The notes under the pieces were generated by a model. It searched no databases, had not been told where the DNA came from, and worked only from the letters and a program-made list of their open reading frames with translations. Positions 1-10,698 of a stretch of 25,286 nucleotides of DNA are shown one piece after another. The stretch is taken from NCBI GenBank assembly GCA_000697335.1, contig JNEM01014419.1:1-25286 (forward strand), in the 5' to 3' direction. Position 1 is the stretch's first letter. The number at the start of each line of letters is the position of its first letter. The stretch comes from Conidiobolus incongruus B7586. Its lineage: Eukaryota > Entomophthoromycota > Entomophthoromycetes > Entomophthorales > Conidiobolaceae. A program made the translations under genes and the position numbers.

Positions 1-84
1 TATATATATATAATAATTTTTTTAATTAAAAAATTAACTTTTTAAAATTAGGTATTTAATTTAATTATATTTAAATTAAATAAT

Positions 85-1170
85 AATCATTGAAAGTTTT
101 TTATTTTAATAATGATAAAATTTAACCATAAGCTCTCTAAAATTATTTAAAATTTATAAGTAACTTTTAATAATAAAGTATAATTTAAATTAACAATTTA
201 TCACTAGGTAAATGACTTTAAGGTTAAAAAAGAAACTATCTAAAACTTATTAAAATTTTAAAAATTAATTTTAACTATTATTTTTTTAATTATTAATAAA
301 GTAAAAAAATATATTAAAAAATATTTTTTTTATTTTAGTTAAAGAATTATCTAAGTATTTTAATATTAGTTTTTATGTATTTTCTATATATTAAAGTTTA
401 AACTCAAATTAATAAATAAAAATATAAAATAAATACCTTATAATTTAACTAAAGCTTAAAAAAAGTTAAAATAGTTATTATTAAATAAAACTTACTAAAA
501 TATTATTAGAAGTTTGAGCTTTTATAGCAAATAATTATAATTGATGAATTTTAAATAATTTATATAATCTTTTATTAAAACATAAATTAAAATATTAGAA
601 TAAGTTAAATTAACCCCTTTTATAAATTTTTTTAAATAAGTATCTTATTAATAAGTGAATGTTAATTATTATAATAGATTATAATTGTATATGTTATTTT
701 TATTTAGTTCTTAATGGAAAATCAATTAATAATAAACTTTATATTGTTTTTTTAAATAAAAGTATTTTTAATTAATATTCTTAATATAATTTGAAAAAAC
801 CTATTATTTTATATAATAATTATAAAATAAATAAATTTAAAATTATAAAAAACTTTTTAATTAAAAATAACTAGAAAAAACTACTATATTTAGTTTACTT
901 TTTAGATTATAACTTATGTAATTATAATTGCTTTAGGTAATTAAAAAACTAGCTTACAAAAAAGAAAATTTTTATATGAAAATTTAATTAATTTATAATA
1001 TATCAAATTTTAATCTTTAATAAAAAGAATTGTTTTTAAATGTTAGATCTTTGCTAAAAGTATAGTAAAAAGTTATTAATAATAAAAGAAACTATTGAAT
1101 TTATATTATATATTTATTTTTATATATTATATATTAAATTATTTATTTATTTTTAATTGCAAAAATTCTT
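85..1170 (+). repeat. Dispersed A/T-rich repeat, copy A
   Basis: First of two tandem, diverged copies of one sequence unit. It aligns along its length with the segment starting about 1105 bases further right and, as reverse complement, with the segment near 16070-17190. A shared 16-mer, AAATACCTTATAATTT, lies at 431-446 here and recurs at 1536-1551 and, inverted, at 16792-16807. Another shared block is the stretch around 930-1090 (TAATTATAATTGCTTTAGG and the sequence after it). No reading frame of useful length, terminal repeat or RNA-gene motif is visible, so the class is unknown. Ends are approximate. The first ~85 bases of the window are A/T-rich and may belong to it. Confidence 0.7.
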
Positions 1171-1194
1171 ATTATTAAAAATACAAAGTAATAA

Positions 1195-2010
1195 ATAATA
1201 ATTATCTATAGTTTTTTATTTGAATATTATTAAAACTCAATTATAAATCTTATAAAATTATTTAAGATTTATAAATAATTTATAAAGATAATGTTTTATT
1301 TAAATCTATTATTTATTATTAAATTTATATTAAAATTAATAGATTTTATTAAAAATTTACCTAAATTTAAAAATCTAATTTTTGTTTTTATTTTTTCATT
1401 AATGAATAAAATAAAAAAAATATATTTTTCAATATATTTTAGTTATAAAATTATTTAGGTAATTTAATATTAATTATATAGGTATTTTATATATATTAAA
1501 GTTTAAAATTAAATTAATTAATAAAAATATTAAATAAATACCTTATAATTTGATAAATACTTAAAAAAAGCTTGAGTGGTTATAATTAAATAAAAGTTAT
1601 TAAAATTAGAGGTTTTTATAATAAATTATTATAATTAATAGATTTTTAAATTTTTTATATAAAAAATAAAATAAAATATTAAGTTAAAATAGCCTTTTTT
1701 TTATTAATTATAATAAATTATAAAATATATAAAGTCAAACTTATAAAAAATACTTCATATGAAAATAAAACTAAAAAAACTATGATATCTAATATATTCA
1801 CCTGATAATAACATGTAATTATAATTGTTTCAGGTAATTAAAAAATATAATTCCAAGAAAAAAATTCCTATAAATTAAATTAATTTGAAAATATTAAATT
1901 TTAGTTTTAATAAAAAAACTAATATTTATATATTAGAAGCTTTTGAAAAGTATAGCAAAAAGTTATTAAAAATAAAAAGAGTATTAAAAATGATTTACAT
2001 TTGGTGAAAT
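1195..2010 (+). repeat. Dispersed A/T-rich repeat, copy B (shortened)
   Basis: Second tandem copy, in the same orientation as copy A. The left half matches copy A closely in order (for example 1200-1290 against 90-180, and 1430-1560 against 336-450). It is about 250 bases shorter between the middle block and the right-hand block (about 1765-1978), so it carries an internal deletion relative to copies A and C. It ends within about 60-90 bases of the 3' end of the tRNA gene that follows. No coding capacity is seen. The ends are approximate. Confidence 0.68.
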
Positions 2011-2071
2011 ATATTAAAATAAAAATTGAAATGGATGAAGAAATTCAAAATGTTTATAAAACAAAATTTTA

Positions 2072-2144
2072 CACCCCTACTGGGGATCGAACCCAGAATC
2101 CCCGGATTAGAAGTCCGATGCCTTATCCATTGGGCCATAGGGGC
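2072..2144 (-). tRNA. tRNA-Arg (anticodon UCU)
   Basis: A 73-nt cloverleaf reads on the minus strand. The 7-bp acceptor stem GCCCCTA pairs with TAGGGGT (G-U at the top), followed by discriminator G. The anticodon stem CGGA/TCCG encloses the loop CTTCTAA, giving anticodon TCT, which reads AGA arginine codons. The T arm is CTGGG-TTCGATC-CCCAG and contains a B box. There is no intron. Downstream on its own strand, runs of T (forward 2063-2066) would serve as the RNA polymerase III terminator. AGA should be a major arginine codon in such an A/T-rich genome. Confidence 0.96.
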
Positions 2145-2964
2145 TTGTAAATTGAAATTATTTCAATTTAATTATAATCAAGAAATTATTTGAATTTTTT
2201 CTTTATAATTTTCTTTATTTTTTATTCATTTTTTTCTTTATTACTTTTTTAATTAATTTATTTTTTCAAATATTAAATTTATATTTTTTTTTATTTTATT
2301 TCTTTATTTCATATACTCTCTATCCTTTTTTTAATATTTTAAACAATAATCAATTTTTCAATATCAAATTTGCATTTTTTCCAAAACATATTTAGCCCTA
2401 TTCTATTGCCAACTCTTCTTCTCACAGTTGGATAATGCTATAATCTCATTCAACAACAGCAAGTTGTTCCTTTAGGTTACATTATTTTAAATAATACTTG
2501 TTATTATACAACTGTGAAATTCTATAAATAATTATTGATATATTACCTATGCAATTTAGGGTTTTTGTGTATCGTTTAAAATTGGAAATTTTGAAAAATT
2601 GTAATAGTCTATTTTATAAGTGTAAATTGTTTGATATTAATCAAGATTGTAAATTATTTTATTTTAATTAATATTTTTTTACTTCTCTAAAAATGTTATT
2701 ATAATATTTTGACTATCAACATTTTTTTAAAATTTTTGTATAATTATTAAATTAATATTGTTGATAATTATTGATATTATAAATTTTTAAATATAAATTG
2801 CATAATTGATAAGCTTTTTTTAATAAAATATAAAGATCATTATAATATATATATGAAAAAAGTACTCTTGAATTAGCAATTATCAAAATAACAAAAAATA
2901 TTATATTAATAATAAATGGGTTTATATTCAATTTAAATTTATTTGAGATTAATTAATTAGTAAG
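2145..2964. other. Spacer between tRNA-Arg and the protease 3' end
   Basis: Gene-free A/T-rich DNA. The part from 2145 to about 2340 is T-rich on the plus strand. A conspicuous G+C-richer block at about 2390-2530 can fold and is listed separately. The part from 2530 to 2964 is featureless A/T and must contain the protease 3' UTR and poly(A) site. No unique poly(A) signal can be picked out in this composition. Confidence 0.6.
2422..2517. ncRNA. Candidate structured RNA: long stem enclosing two hairpins
   Basis: Bases 2422-2437 pair with 2502-2517. The core is CACAGTTG/CAACTGTG (8 bp), then one G-A mismatch, then ATAATG with its complement. The enclosed loop holds a perfect hairpin, AACAAC at 2452-2457 and GTTGTT at 2463-2468 around AGCAA, and a weaker A/T hairpin at 2481-2495. 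An alternative pairing CCAACT (2409-2414) with AGTTGG (2426-2431) competes with the long stem. The block is richer in G+C than its surroundings. I recognise no snRNA, snoRNA box or RNase P/MRP signature. The strand is undetermined, and chance folding is possible. Confidence 0.3.
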
Positions 2965-4482
2965 TTATAATTTTTTGCCAGATTCCCCTAAACATTTGAT
3001 CACAGCCTTTTCAACATTGATCAAACCGTAGCCATATTCGTTATTGGGGATGGATCGGGGTGAATCATTACCACATCCCATAGTGGAATAGATGGGAGTG
3101 GCAGTCTCCTCGAGGAGCCGGATAACGTCATCCACACGACGAAGGTACATGGGACATGCCTGCATGACAATCACGGCAGCGGCTGCAACTTGGGGTGTGG
3201 CTAAACTGGTACCGCCCCAAACGCTGTATGCGTTTTCGGTACCAAATTCGGCTACTGTGAGGCGGTCGCCGGGTGCCATTAAGTTGACAGATAAGCGCCT
3301 TCCTGCAACTGGACCGACTGAACTAGAGGTGTAGCGTTGATTGGAGTCGTATGCCAAACCTCCAATATTGATTATATCTGGGGCAGATGCGGGTTCGGTC
3401 GTAATGGTACCACAGCCACTGGAGCCTGAGTTACCTGCAGATTTCACACTCAAGATACCAGCTTTCTTGAGTGTATTGATTGCAAGATTGAAAGAGGTTT
3501 TGCTACATCCTTCATCTCCATTACATCCATAGGAGTGGTTGATGACATGAGGGCGCAAGTCAACACGATAGCCGCTGCCATCACGACGGGTCGGTGCGAA
3601 CATCCACTGCAAGCAGCGCAAATAGTTGGAGAGCTGACTGAACTCTTGATTCATGTTTCTACAAGCGATCCAATAGCTGTTGGGGTTGACACCGATGACA
3701 TTAGTACCAACTGCAATACTGCTTACCATTGTTCCGTGACCAGTGTCATCGCAAGGCTCAGGGCTGTTAGGAGGGCATTTTGTATTGGGATAAAGAGGAT
3801 CGTCTTTAGTTATGGTATCAAACCAGTTGTAGTCATGGTTATAAGATCCATTTTTCCTGAGACCTCTATAATTACTACGTACAGCTTCATGCCTGAAATC
3901 AACACCAGTATCTGGAAAACCAATAACCAGTTTGGTAGCATTAGCAACGTAATTTCTGACCTTTCTGGTCGCTTTAATATAGTTAACATGCCAGTTGTCA
4001 TAATAAGGTCTATTATTTCTTCTTTCCAAACGACATTCACTATATTCAGAAACTCCCAGTTCGGCTTTAACTAAGCCATTGTAACTAATTTCCCTAACCA
4101 CTGGCAACTGTTCTAACTCCTGAATAGCCTTTAAATTAGCCTTAATAGACAGAGTATTGGTAAGGAAAAAGTTCTCAGAGTCCAAAATATGTTTTTCAGT
4201 CTGTAGTCTTCTAATTGTTGGCATAACCAATTCTTGGGTTGTGTTAGAATGGGCCTGAACTTTTTGAAGCACCCATTTCGCTTTAGCATTGGCTAACTCT
4301 TCATAGCTACCACCGGTGTGACACTTGTAGCTATGGATTTCAGCAGGAGTCAATTGCACCAAAATATCATGGAATTGGTCACTTCCTCCAGCCTGATTAA
4401 TTTTATTTTGCAAAAATTGCGTTAATTTGGTAGCTTCAAAACCTGTTAACAAAAATAAACAATTAAATATGGTGAATTGCAT
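2965..4482 (-). CDS. Secreted subtilisin-like serine protease (S8, bacillopeptidase-F-like)
   Basis: Single-exon, 505 residues. It is predicted to hydrolyse proteins outside the cell. A hydrophobic N-terminus (residues 1 to ~17, LFLL core) looks like a signal peptide. Residues ~20-140 fit a propeptide, and the rest is the peptidase S8 domain. The catalytic triad is visible: D191 in PDTGVD, H249 in DDTGHGT, S426 in GGTSLATP, with oxyanion N351 in SAGNSG. WIACRNM (271-277) followed by an LQWMFAPT block and a VINHSYGC block (313-320) resembles bacillopeptidase-F-type subtilases rather than proteinase K. The putative mature part has 11 cysteines, which fits a disulfide-rich secreted enzyme. The chosen ATG is the first one downstream of a TATA box on its strand. 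It has no introns and more G+C than its neighbours, consistent with strong expression or with acquisition by transfer; I cannot tell which. Confidence 0.93.
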   Translation of the reverse strand: MQFTIFNCLFLLTGFEATKLTQFLQNKINQAGGSDQFHDILVQLTPAEIHSYKCHTGGSYEELANAKAKWVLQKVQAHSNTTQELVMPTIRRLQTEKHILDSENFFLTNTLSIKANLKAIQELEQLPVVREISYNGLVKAELGVSEYSECRLERRNNRPYYDNWHVNYIKATRKVRNYVANATKLVIGFPDTGVDFRHEAVRSNYRGLRKNGSYNHDYNWFDTITKDDPLYPNTKCPPNSPEPCDDTGHGTMVSSIAVGTNVIGVNPNSYWIACRNMNQEFSQLSNYLRCLQWMFAPTRRDGSGYRVDLRPHVINHSYGCNGDEGCSKTSFNLAINTLKKAGILSVKSAGNSGSSGCGTITTEPASAPDIINIGGLAYDSNQRYTSSSVGPVAGRRLSVNLMAPGDRLTVAEFGTENAYSVWGGTSLATPQVAAAAVIVMQACPMYLRRVDDVIRLLEETATPIYSTMGCGNDSPRSIPNNEYGYGLINVEKAVIKCLGESGKKL

Positions 4483-4590
4483 CCCTATTATATGATGTAT
4501 TTGTTCAGCTATCCAAATTGATATAAAATATTAAATTAAAAAATTAAAAAAAAATATATATAAAATAAAGGTTAAAAAAAGTTGAATTTA

Positions 4591-4866
4591 GTACTTCAAC
4601 GGATGAGACGCTTATTTATAGATGATAAAGTTTAGTGTAGCATTAACTCTATTTATCAATTCGTTTACCAATATCATAACAATAATTTATGAGCATGAAT
4701 TTTACAATTGAATATTCCATTGAGTGTGAATTTTCTTGTACATTTTACATTAGTATCAAACGCCCATTTGAGGTACTTCAATAACTTTGGGTGGTTCGAT
4801 GTGTGTATTCTATTTATTATCTATAATTATATAATATACCCTCAAGTACTATCATTATTTCATCCG
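4591..4866. promoter_or_regulatory. Repeated short motifs upstream of the protease
   Basis: TTGAAGTAC (minus strand) occurs twice, at 4591-4599 and 4773-4781. A related plus-strand TCAAGTACT lies at 4842-4850. CGGATGA at 4600-4606 recurs inverted as TCATCCG at 4860-4866. These are candidate transcription-factor sites because each is directional and lies upstream of the protease TATA box or next to it. No known factor is assigned. Confidence 0.25.
4613..4620 (-). promoter_or_regulatory. TATA box of the protease gene
   Basis: TATAAATA on the minus strand, 131 bases upstream of the protease ATG. The sequence between them contains no other ATG on that strand, so the annotated start is the first AUG of any transcript begun here. 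Confidence 0.5.
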
Positions 4867-6817
4867 ATATATCACCACACTTGAAATAAAAATAACTTTT
4901 AATTCTAAGATTTGATAAATTTCAAACAACTTAGAGGATTATATAAAAATTCTTTTACACGAATTCCAAAGAATATTTTAGTTTTGAAAAAAAATGTTTG
5001 AGCAATTATAAAAAGTCTGAAAATGGAATAATATTGACGAATTGAAGGAAATAAAATTAAAAATTATTTTAATGAAAAAAAAATATATTTAAAAAGTTTA
5101 TTGATAGTTGATGCATTATAATTAATGTTCATTATTTATTACATATCTGGTAATGTAGATGACTGGTTGCCGAAAGATTCTAACATTAATTTTGTGACTT
5201 AAGCTGGTATAATATATATTTTGGTGTTAAAATAATTACAAGTTTCGTAAAATTAATGCTATTTTAGTACCATTTTATTAGCTATACCTGTAACTATTTT
5301 AAAAATATAGCTTTTTACTTGGCTATTCATTTAACTTTATTCTAATATCAAATTTTGCCTAATTTGAATGATCAATTAAGTTAAACTTAATAGACTTGAG
5401 CCAATATTTTAGGCAATATTTTTGGTATATTCAAATTCCACCAAATAGGAGTATTTTCTAGAATTAAAATTGAAATTTGAAATAAATTTTTACATTCGAT
5501 GCTTTATCAAAGACAAAATTTAATACAATCAAATTAATATATAAAATTATTCGATCCACACAATATCATTAAATTTTAAAAATCCCTGAAGTCAGTAATA
5601 TGTTATGATTCATTAAATTTTTCCGAGTTTTTAATTCTTATAATAAGAATTTTATTAGTCATAAATTTTTAAAGTATCAAAATATGTTAATATCCAAACA
5701 ATGGATTCATTAGTAAAATCATAGTTTTATTCATTTTCATTGAAGCTACTACCATAAACTTTATAAAATTATTTTAGTAATATTATTTCAAGATAAAATT
5801 AGATAAATTTATAAAATTTCTATATAATTAGTCTGATCATTTTAAAAACTATCATTAAAGTTCAATTTGAGGATCTCAGTAACAATTCACTTATATAGAT
5901 GAGTTTCAGTTGTTTTTTATGAAGGCGTTGCCTTCTATTGGATGCATTACAATATAGCCTTAAATGAATTATCGAATTAATAATAATAACAATAAATATT
6001 TATTTAAAATAAGCAAGATTACCATTAAAGAATCTTTGAATAATTATTAATTACTATGCGACATAAGCTCATTTATTTTGGCTATATTAGCCTGATGATA
6101 AAATGGATAAACGACAGTTGTGAAAAATATATTATTCATTTTGTTCAATTTTAGTGTAGTAAATACTTGAGTCTCAAGTACAATCCATAAATATATTTTA
6201 ATATTAAACAATATTGACGCCATTAGAAAGTATGTCAAAAAATATGATTTTATGCATTATATTAATTGATTTAACTAAAGATTGCTAAATTAATTATGAA
6301 GATTTTATTAGTAAAAATTCTTTAATTACAATAAATAATATTTATTAAAATTGGGCTTAAATATGAAAATATGTTTATATGTTTAACCGATTCATCTACT
6401 TACATTAACAATAATTCATTTTAATAATTATTATACTAATTTTGTTTTTATATAATTTTTTATGAGAATATTTATTTTTAATTTAACTTTTAATTATAAA
6501 AGTTATACAAATATAATATATAGCTGAAAATAAAAAAAATAAAGTGAAAATTATTATATGCAATTATTTAATATAAATATATAATTTTATATTTTATATT
6601 AAGTTAGATGCAAATGCTTTGATGATAGTAATTGAAATTTATATTTTTCTCAAGTATATATTATGAGTAAACAATTTAACTAAAAATCCAGTCCAATACG
6701 TTAAATTTCGCTTAAGATCAAGAACAGCAGCTTTAAGGTAATCTTTTATTCTAACAAATTTCCTGTTAACTATATTTGATTCAAATTCAATCAGTATCCC
6801 ATAGATTTTATAATTTT
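4867..6817. other. Long gene-free spacer between divergent protease and SAP18
   Basis: About 2 kb of A/T-rich DNA with no convincing exon. Slightly richer patches occur near 5150-5215 and 5915-5960. The latter holds a perfect 6-bp hairpin, GAAGGC-GTT-GCCTTC at 5921-5935. Short open frames here (for example 6047-6238 on the minus strand) have the amino-acid composition expected of random A/T sequence. Confidence 0.6.
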
Positions 6818-6824
6818 TATAAAA
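6818..6824 (+). promoter_or_regulatory. TATA-like box of SAP18
   Basis: TATAAAA, 65 bases upstream of the preferred SAP18 ATG at 6883. In this base composition a single TATA-like match is weak evidence; its position at a suitable distance is the main support. Confidence 0.35.
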
Positions 6825-6882
6825 TTCCTCAAATTCCAGGACATTTTACCAAAATAAAATGCTAATTCCATTACCAAATATA

Positions 6883-7579
6883 ATGAGTGAAAATAACAAA
6901 ACAGATACAAAAGATGACAAAGATCTCAAAGTAGTATTAAAAATATAATATGTAATTAGTTTTTATTGATGAAAATTTTTAGGTTTGTCCATTTATGATA
7001 CTTACAACTTGTCAATTTTCCAAATATCAAAAGTGAATAAAAATTCAATTTTATTTGTTAATTTATTAATTGAAGTGTTATTTAGTATGAAAGATTTTGC
7101 TACTAATAGAATTAGTCCTCAGAACGAATTTATATTATATGGATGGTAAATTTTGAAACTTAGTGAAATTCTATTAAAATTTATCTATTATTATTCAATT
7201 TAGGAAAACTTCAACAATTAAAGATCTAGCTAAACAAGTCTTAATCAAATTTAATAACGTATCGGTATCGACACCTCTCCACTTCAGGATCGTGTATTGG
7301 GATCGGAGTCGACTTACCTACTCTTTCAGAGATTTGGGTATGATTTCCCAATCAAACAGAAATTCCACCAAACTGAAAACTTTGGGAGAGTGCAGATTTA
7401 TTGTAGGCGACAGAATCGATGTAAGTATTGGAACCCCTATGAATGTTGTGGATTCGCGACCTATTCCAAGTATTTCGAAAAGAGGAATCAATCAAAATTC
7501 CTTATCAAGTCGACCTGCTCCTAATAGATTGAATAGTCATTCCTCTAGGTATAATGGTAGACGTAGGAGTAAATATTAA
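6883..7579 (+). CDS. SAP18: SAP18 family protein (ASAP/PSAP and Sin3-associated)
   Basis: Four exons: 6883-6930, 6983-7032, 7086-7145, 7204-7579. Introns are 52, 53 and 58 nt, all GT-AG with consistent phases, giving 177 residues (human SAP18 has 153). Residues 17-125 follow the SAP18 ubiquitin-like fold: VCPFMILTTC (human has TCPLLLRVFTT), NEFILYGW with a following TIKDLAKQV helix, LHFRIVYWD, SFRDLGMI, and FIVGDRIDVSIG (human has FQIGDYLDIAI). The C-terminal ~50 residues are an R/S/N-rich tail ending RRRSKY. SAP18 acts in the nucleus with RNPS1 and Acinus or Pinin around the exon junction complex, and with Sin3 deacetylase. An in-frame ATG at 6859 could add eight residues; 6883 is preferred for its MSENN start and for its distance from the TATA-like box. 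Confidence 0.88.
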
Positions 7580-8490
7580 AATTTGCTAGTATTTTTATTT
7601 AATTTTGGGGTGTTATTAATTTAATCGATGTAAAACAATCATTAGTAAATATTTATTTAATATATATTACATTTAAGAATATCCAATAAATATATTCTCT
7701 AAATGGAATGTATCCAGTTAGAATTATCCAGCTAAAATCACCAATTTTAATATATTTAAAATTAAACTATCTAAAATTAAATAATTAAAATATAGTCAAT
7801 ATCAAACTTGCCACAGTTAGTCTATTCAAAGAAATTCCTTTCAATTTTAATTCTAATATGTTTCGATATCTTTGCTAATATTGTGATTTGCAAATAAATA
7901 TGATATAATTCATTAAATAAATACTATACTTATATAGCTTAAATTCACAGTACTAAAATTAAAGAAGTTGATTAATTCATATAAAATGATATATTTATCA
8001 AATATTATTTATATGCTAACATCTTCCTACAATATTAATATCAAATAAGTTAATTAAATAGTATAATATAATATAATAATATTAGATCTGATTTCTTTGT
8101 GATGATATTTATTACTTTTGCCATAAATACCAATTTTCATTGAATCTCATTATATATATATTATCCATTTGGTTGTATAATATCTCATTTTTTTGTCTCT
8201 ATAATTTCAAAAATAGTCAGAGATAAAGTTATAAATATTTTTATTAAAATTTATCAAATTTTATTTATAACACTTTTATTAGCTCTATTAATAACAAATA
8301 ATATTTAATATTTTAAACTATTTTGATATTATATACCTTCTTCCACTTTACAAAAAACAAAGAATGAATAATTGAACAAATTAAATGCATTCATAATATC
8401 TGCGGTTTTATGAAATCATTGAGATTGAATCAATTTGCCATGACACAAAAGTATCACAAAAATTGAGAAATCCCATATTCATACCCAAAA
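7580..8490. other. Spacer between SAP18 and the RBM39-like gene
   Basis: A/T-rich spacer that contains the SAP18 3' UTR. No exon, RNA gene or strong repeat is seen. From about 8340 the plus strand becomes C/A-richer, which is the usual look of a promoter and 5' leader in this window. Confidence 0.55.
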
Positions 8491-8498
8491 TATATAAA
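8491..8498 (+). promoter_or_regulatory. TATA box of the RBM39-like gene
   Basis: TATATAAA, 169 bases upstream of the ATG at 8667. The intervening leader contains no ATG, which supports 8667 as the start codon. Confidence 0.45.
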
Positions 8499-8666
8499 TT
8501 CAACCCAACACCCCTCAATTTAAGCGAAATCCTAAAAATTCATAATCTAATTCTCTATCACCAAATAATAAATTTACTCAAGTAACTGTAATTTAAAAAG
8601 TATATTTACCACAATTTTATATTATTATTACTCTTATTCCAATTTTATAAATATTGAAATCATAAT

Positions 8667-10698
8667 ATGAATGACGATTTAGATGTTGAAGCTCTTTTAG
8701 AAGCTCCTTTCCAAGTAATTTATCGAATTAAATTAAATTTAAGTATTTTGCTAATTTTAAGTTTATTTAGAAAAATAACGATAGTAACCATTCTAAAAAT
8801 TCTACCCCTCAATCTCCTCAACTTTTACGTAGAGTTTCTCGTAGTCCTTCCCCCAGAAGAGAGTAAATATTTGTACTAATTTATTAAAATTTTGGCAATT
8901 AACTTTTCATTTGAATTATAGAAGAAGCAAGGATCGCTCTAGAGATTCCGAATCTAGAAGCAGAAGGTATAGAGACGATTCTAGAAGCAGGTATCGTGAC
9001 CGCAGCAGAGATAAGTACAGGGATAGATATAGCGACCGTAGTAGACGTTACCGTTCTCGTTCTCGTTCTCACTCTAGCGAGAGGTACTCCCGCCGTCATA
9101 GAAGTCGTGAATACTCTCGTCGCTACGACTACTCTAGATCACGCAGTCCAAGAAGGTAAATTGAATTCTTTCGATATTCTATATCATAATTTACAGTTTT
9201 TTATAGACGACCTCGTTCTCCCTCTCCTGAAGTGAGCGAATATGATCGTGATCAACGTACTGTATTCGTCCAACAATTAGCAGCTCGTTTAAAACAGAGA
9301 GAGTTGTATCATTTCTTTTCCAAAGTTGGTAAAGTTAGAGAAGCTAAAATTGTAACAGATCGTAATACAGGAAGATCCAAAGGGTATTTTCACATTTTGA
9401 TAATATATTTATAATTTGACTAATTTTAATATTAGTGTTGGATATATCGAATTTTACGATCGTAACTCCGTTCCAGCTGCTATTGGTTTAACTGGACAAA
9501 AATTATTGGGAATTCCCATTATTGTTGAACATACAGAAGCTGAAAAGAATAGAATTGGAATGACTTCGGAACAATACGCGTAATTATTATATTTTTATCT
9601 ACAATTTGATAATTTATTAATTTTTTTTATTTTAGTCGAGAGCAAGCTGGTAACGATATTCCTTACCATCGTCTTTATGTAGGTTCTGTCCATTTCAATC
9701 TCTCAGAAGATGATCTTAAACGTGTGTTTGAGCCATTTGGTCCCATTGAATTTGTTAATTTACATAAAGATCCTGAAACTGGAAGATCTAGAGGATTTGG
9801 GTTTGTTCAGTAAGTGAATGATATTTTCTCACCAAATGTTGTTTACTAATTTGTTTCAGATTCAAGAATGGTGACGATGCTAAAAAAGCTTTGGAACAGA
9901 TGAATGGTCAACAACTTAACGGTAGACCTGTAAGTCCTTGAACTATATTTATTCTAACATTTTTATTCATCTATATTCTTTAGATTCGTGTGGGCTTAGT
10001 CACCCAAAAGAGTTCTTTGCCTAATATTAGTTTGGATGATACTGGTTAGTATAATTTATATCTACATAATATATATCTCTATTTATAACTAATTTGTTTT
10101 AGATAATCCTGGATTTGCTTTAACCTCTCAATCTAGAACTGAATTGATGCAAAAACTAGCAAGGCAAGAAGATGAATCTATTTATCTTTCGCATCAATCT
10201 AGAAGGTAACTTCCTACTACGTGTTTATCTTTATTTACACATTATTAACTTTCTGCTTGATAGCCCTGCCAGACCATCAAATGCTGTATTAGCTTCATCT
10301 AGATCCATTATTCTGAAAAACATGTTTAATCCTGATGAGTAAGCTAAATCAATAATTTAGTGCAAATTTAATTTCTTATCTATTATTTAGGGAAACTTCG
10401 CCCAACTGGGTCAAAGAACTTGAGGAAGATGTTGTTGACGAATGTAGAGCTTATGGCACTGTCGTTCATATTCAAGTCGAACGAAATTCTGCAGTAAGTA
10501 TCCTTGAAATTTATATATTCAAATCATTTTTACTAACGATCCTAGGGTGACATTTACCTCAAATTCTCTCAGGTTGCCTCAGCTGAAAAAGCCGTCAAAG
10601 CATTAAATGGACGCTGGTTTGGTGGTCGTCAAGTTGTCGCTGATTTTATACCTGAAAAATTATATGATGTTCAATTCCCTAAGGCTGCTTCACTCTAA
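8667..10698 (+). CDS. RBM39: RBM39/CAPER-alpha (Rsd1-like) SR-related splicing factor
   Basis: Twelve exons: 8667-8714, 8771-8862, 8922-9155, 9207-9383, 9436-9579, 9636-9809, 9860-9929, 9984-10044, 10103-10205, 10264-10338, 10391-10493, 10546-10698. The 11 introns are 50-59 nt, all GT-AG. The product is 477 residues. Order: a short acidic start; an Arg-Ser/Arg-Asp/Arg-Tyr-rich domain (~37-130); RRM1 (~142-220, with [30 protein letters not shown]); RRM2 (~244-322, with [25 protein letters not shown]); a linker; and a C-terminal UHM (~380-470) with its RWFGGR motif. RNP signatures and the AEKNR segment after RRM1 match human RBM39 (530 residues). It is known to act in 3' splice-site recognition through U2AF65/SF3B1 ULMs. 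Here it lies in a gene with eleven introns. Convergent with the cullin gene. Confidence 0.93.

Noticed and set aside
1-2010. Centromere or replication origin in the extreme A/T block
   Set aside because: Base composition alone is not evidence; the block is explained by two copies of a dispersed repeat.
3092-4074. Three plus-strand open frames opposite the protease
   Set aside because: Antisense shadows of the G+C-richer protease gene, whose own frame carries the complete catalytic triad.
6047-6238. 63-codon open frame on the minus strand
   Set aside because: Short, A/T-driven composition, no TATA box or splice context, no recognisable motif.
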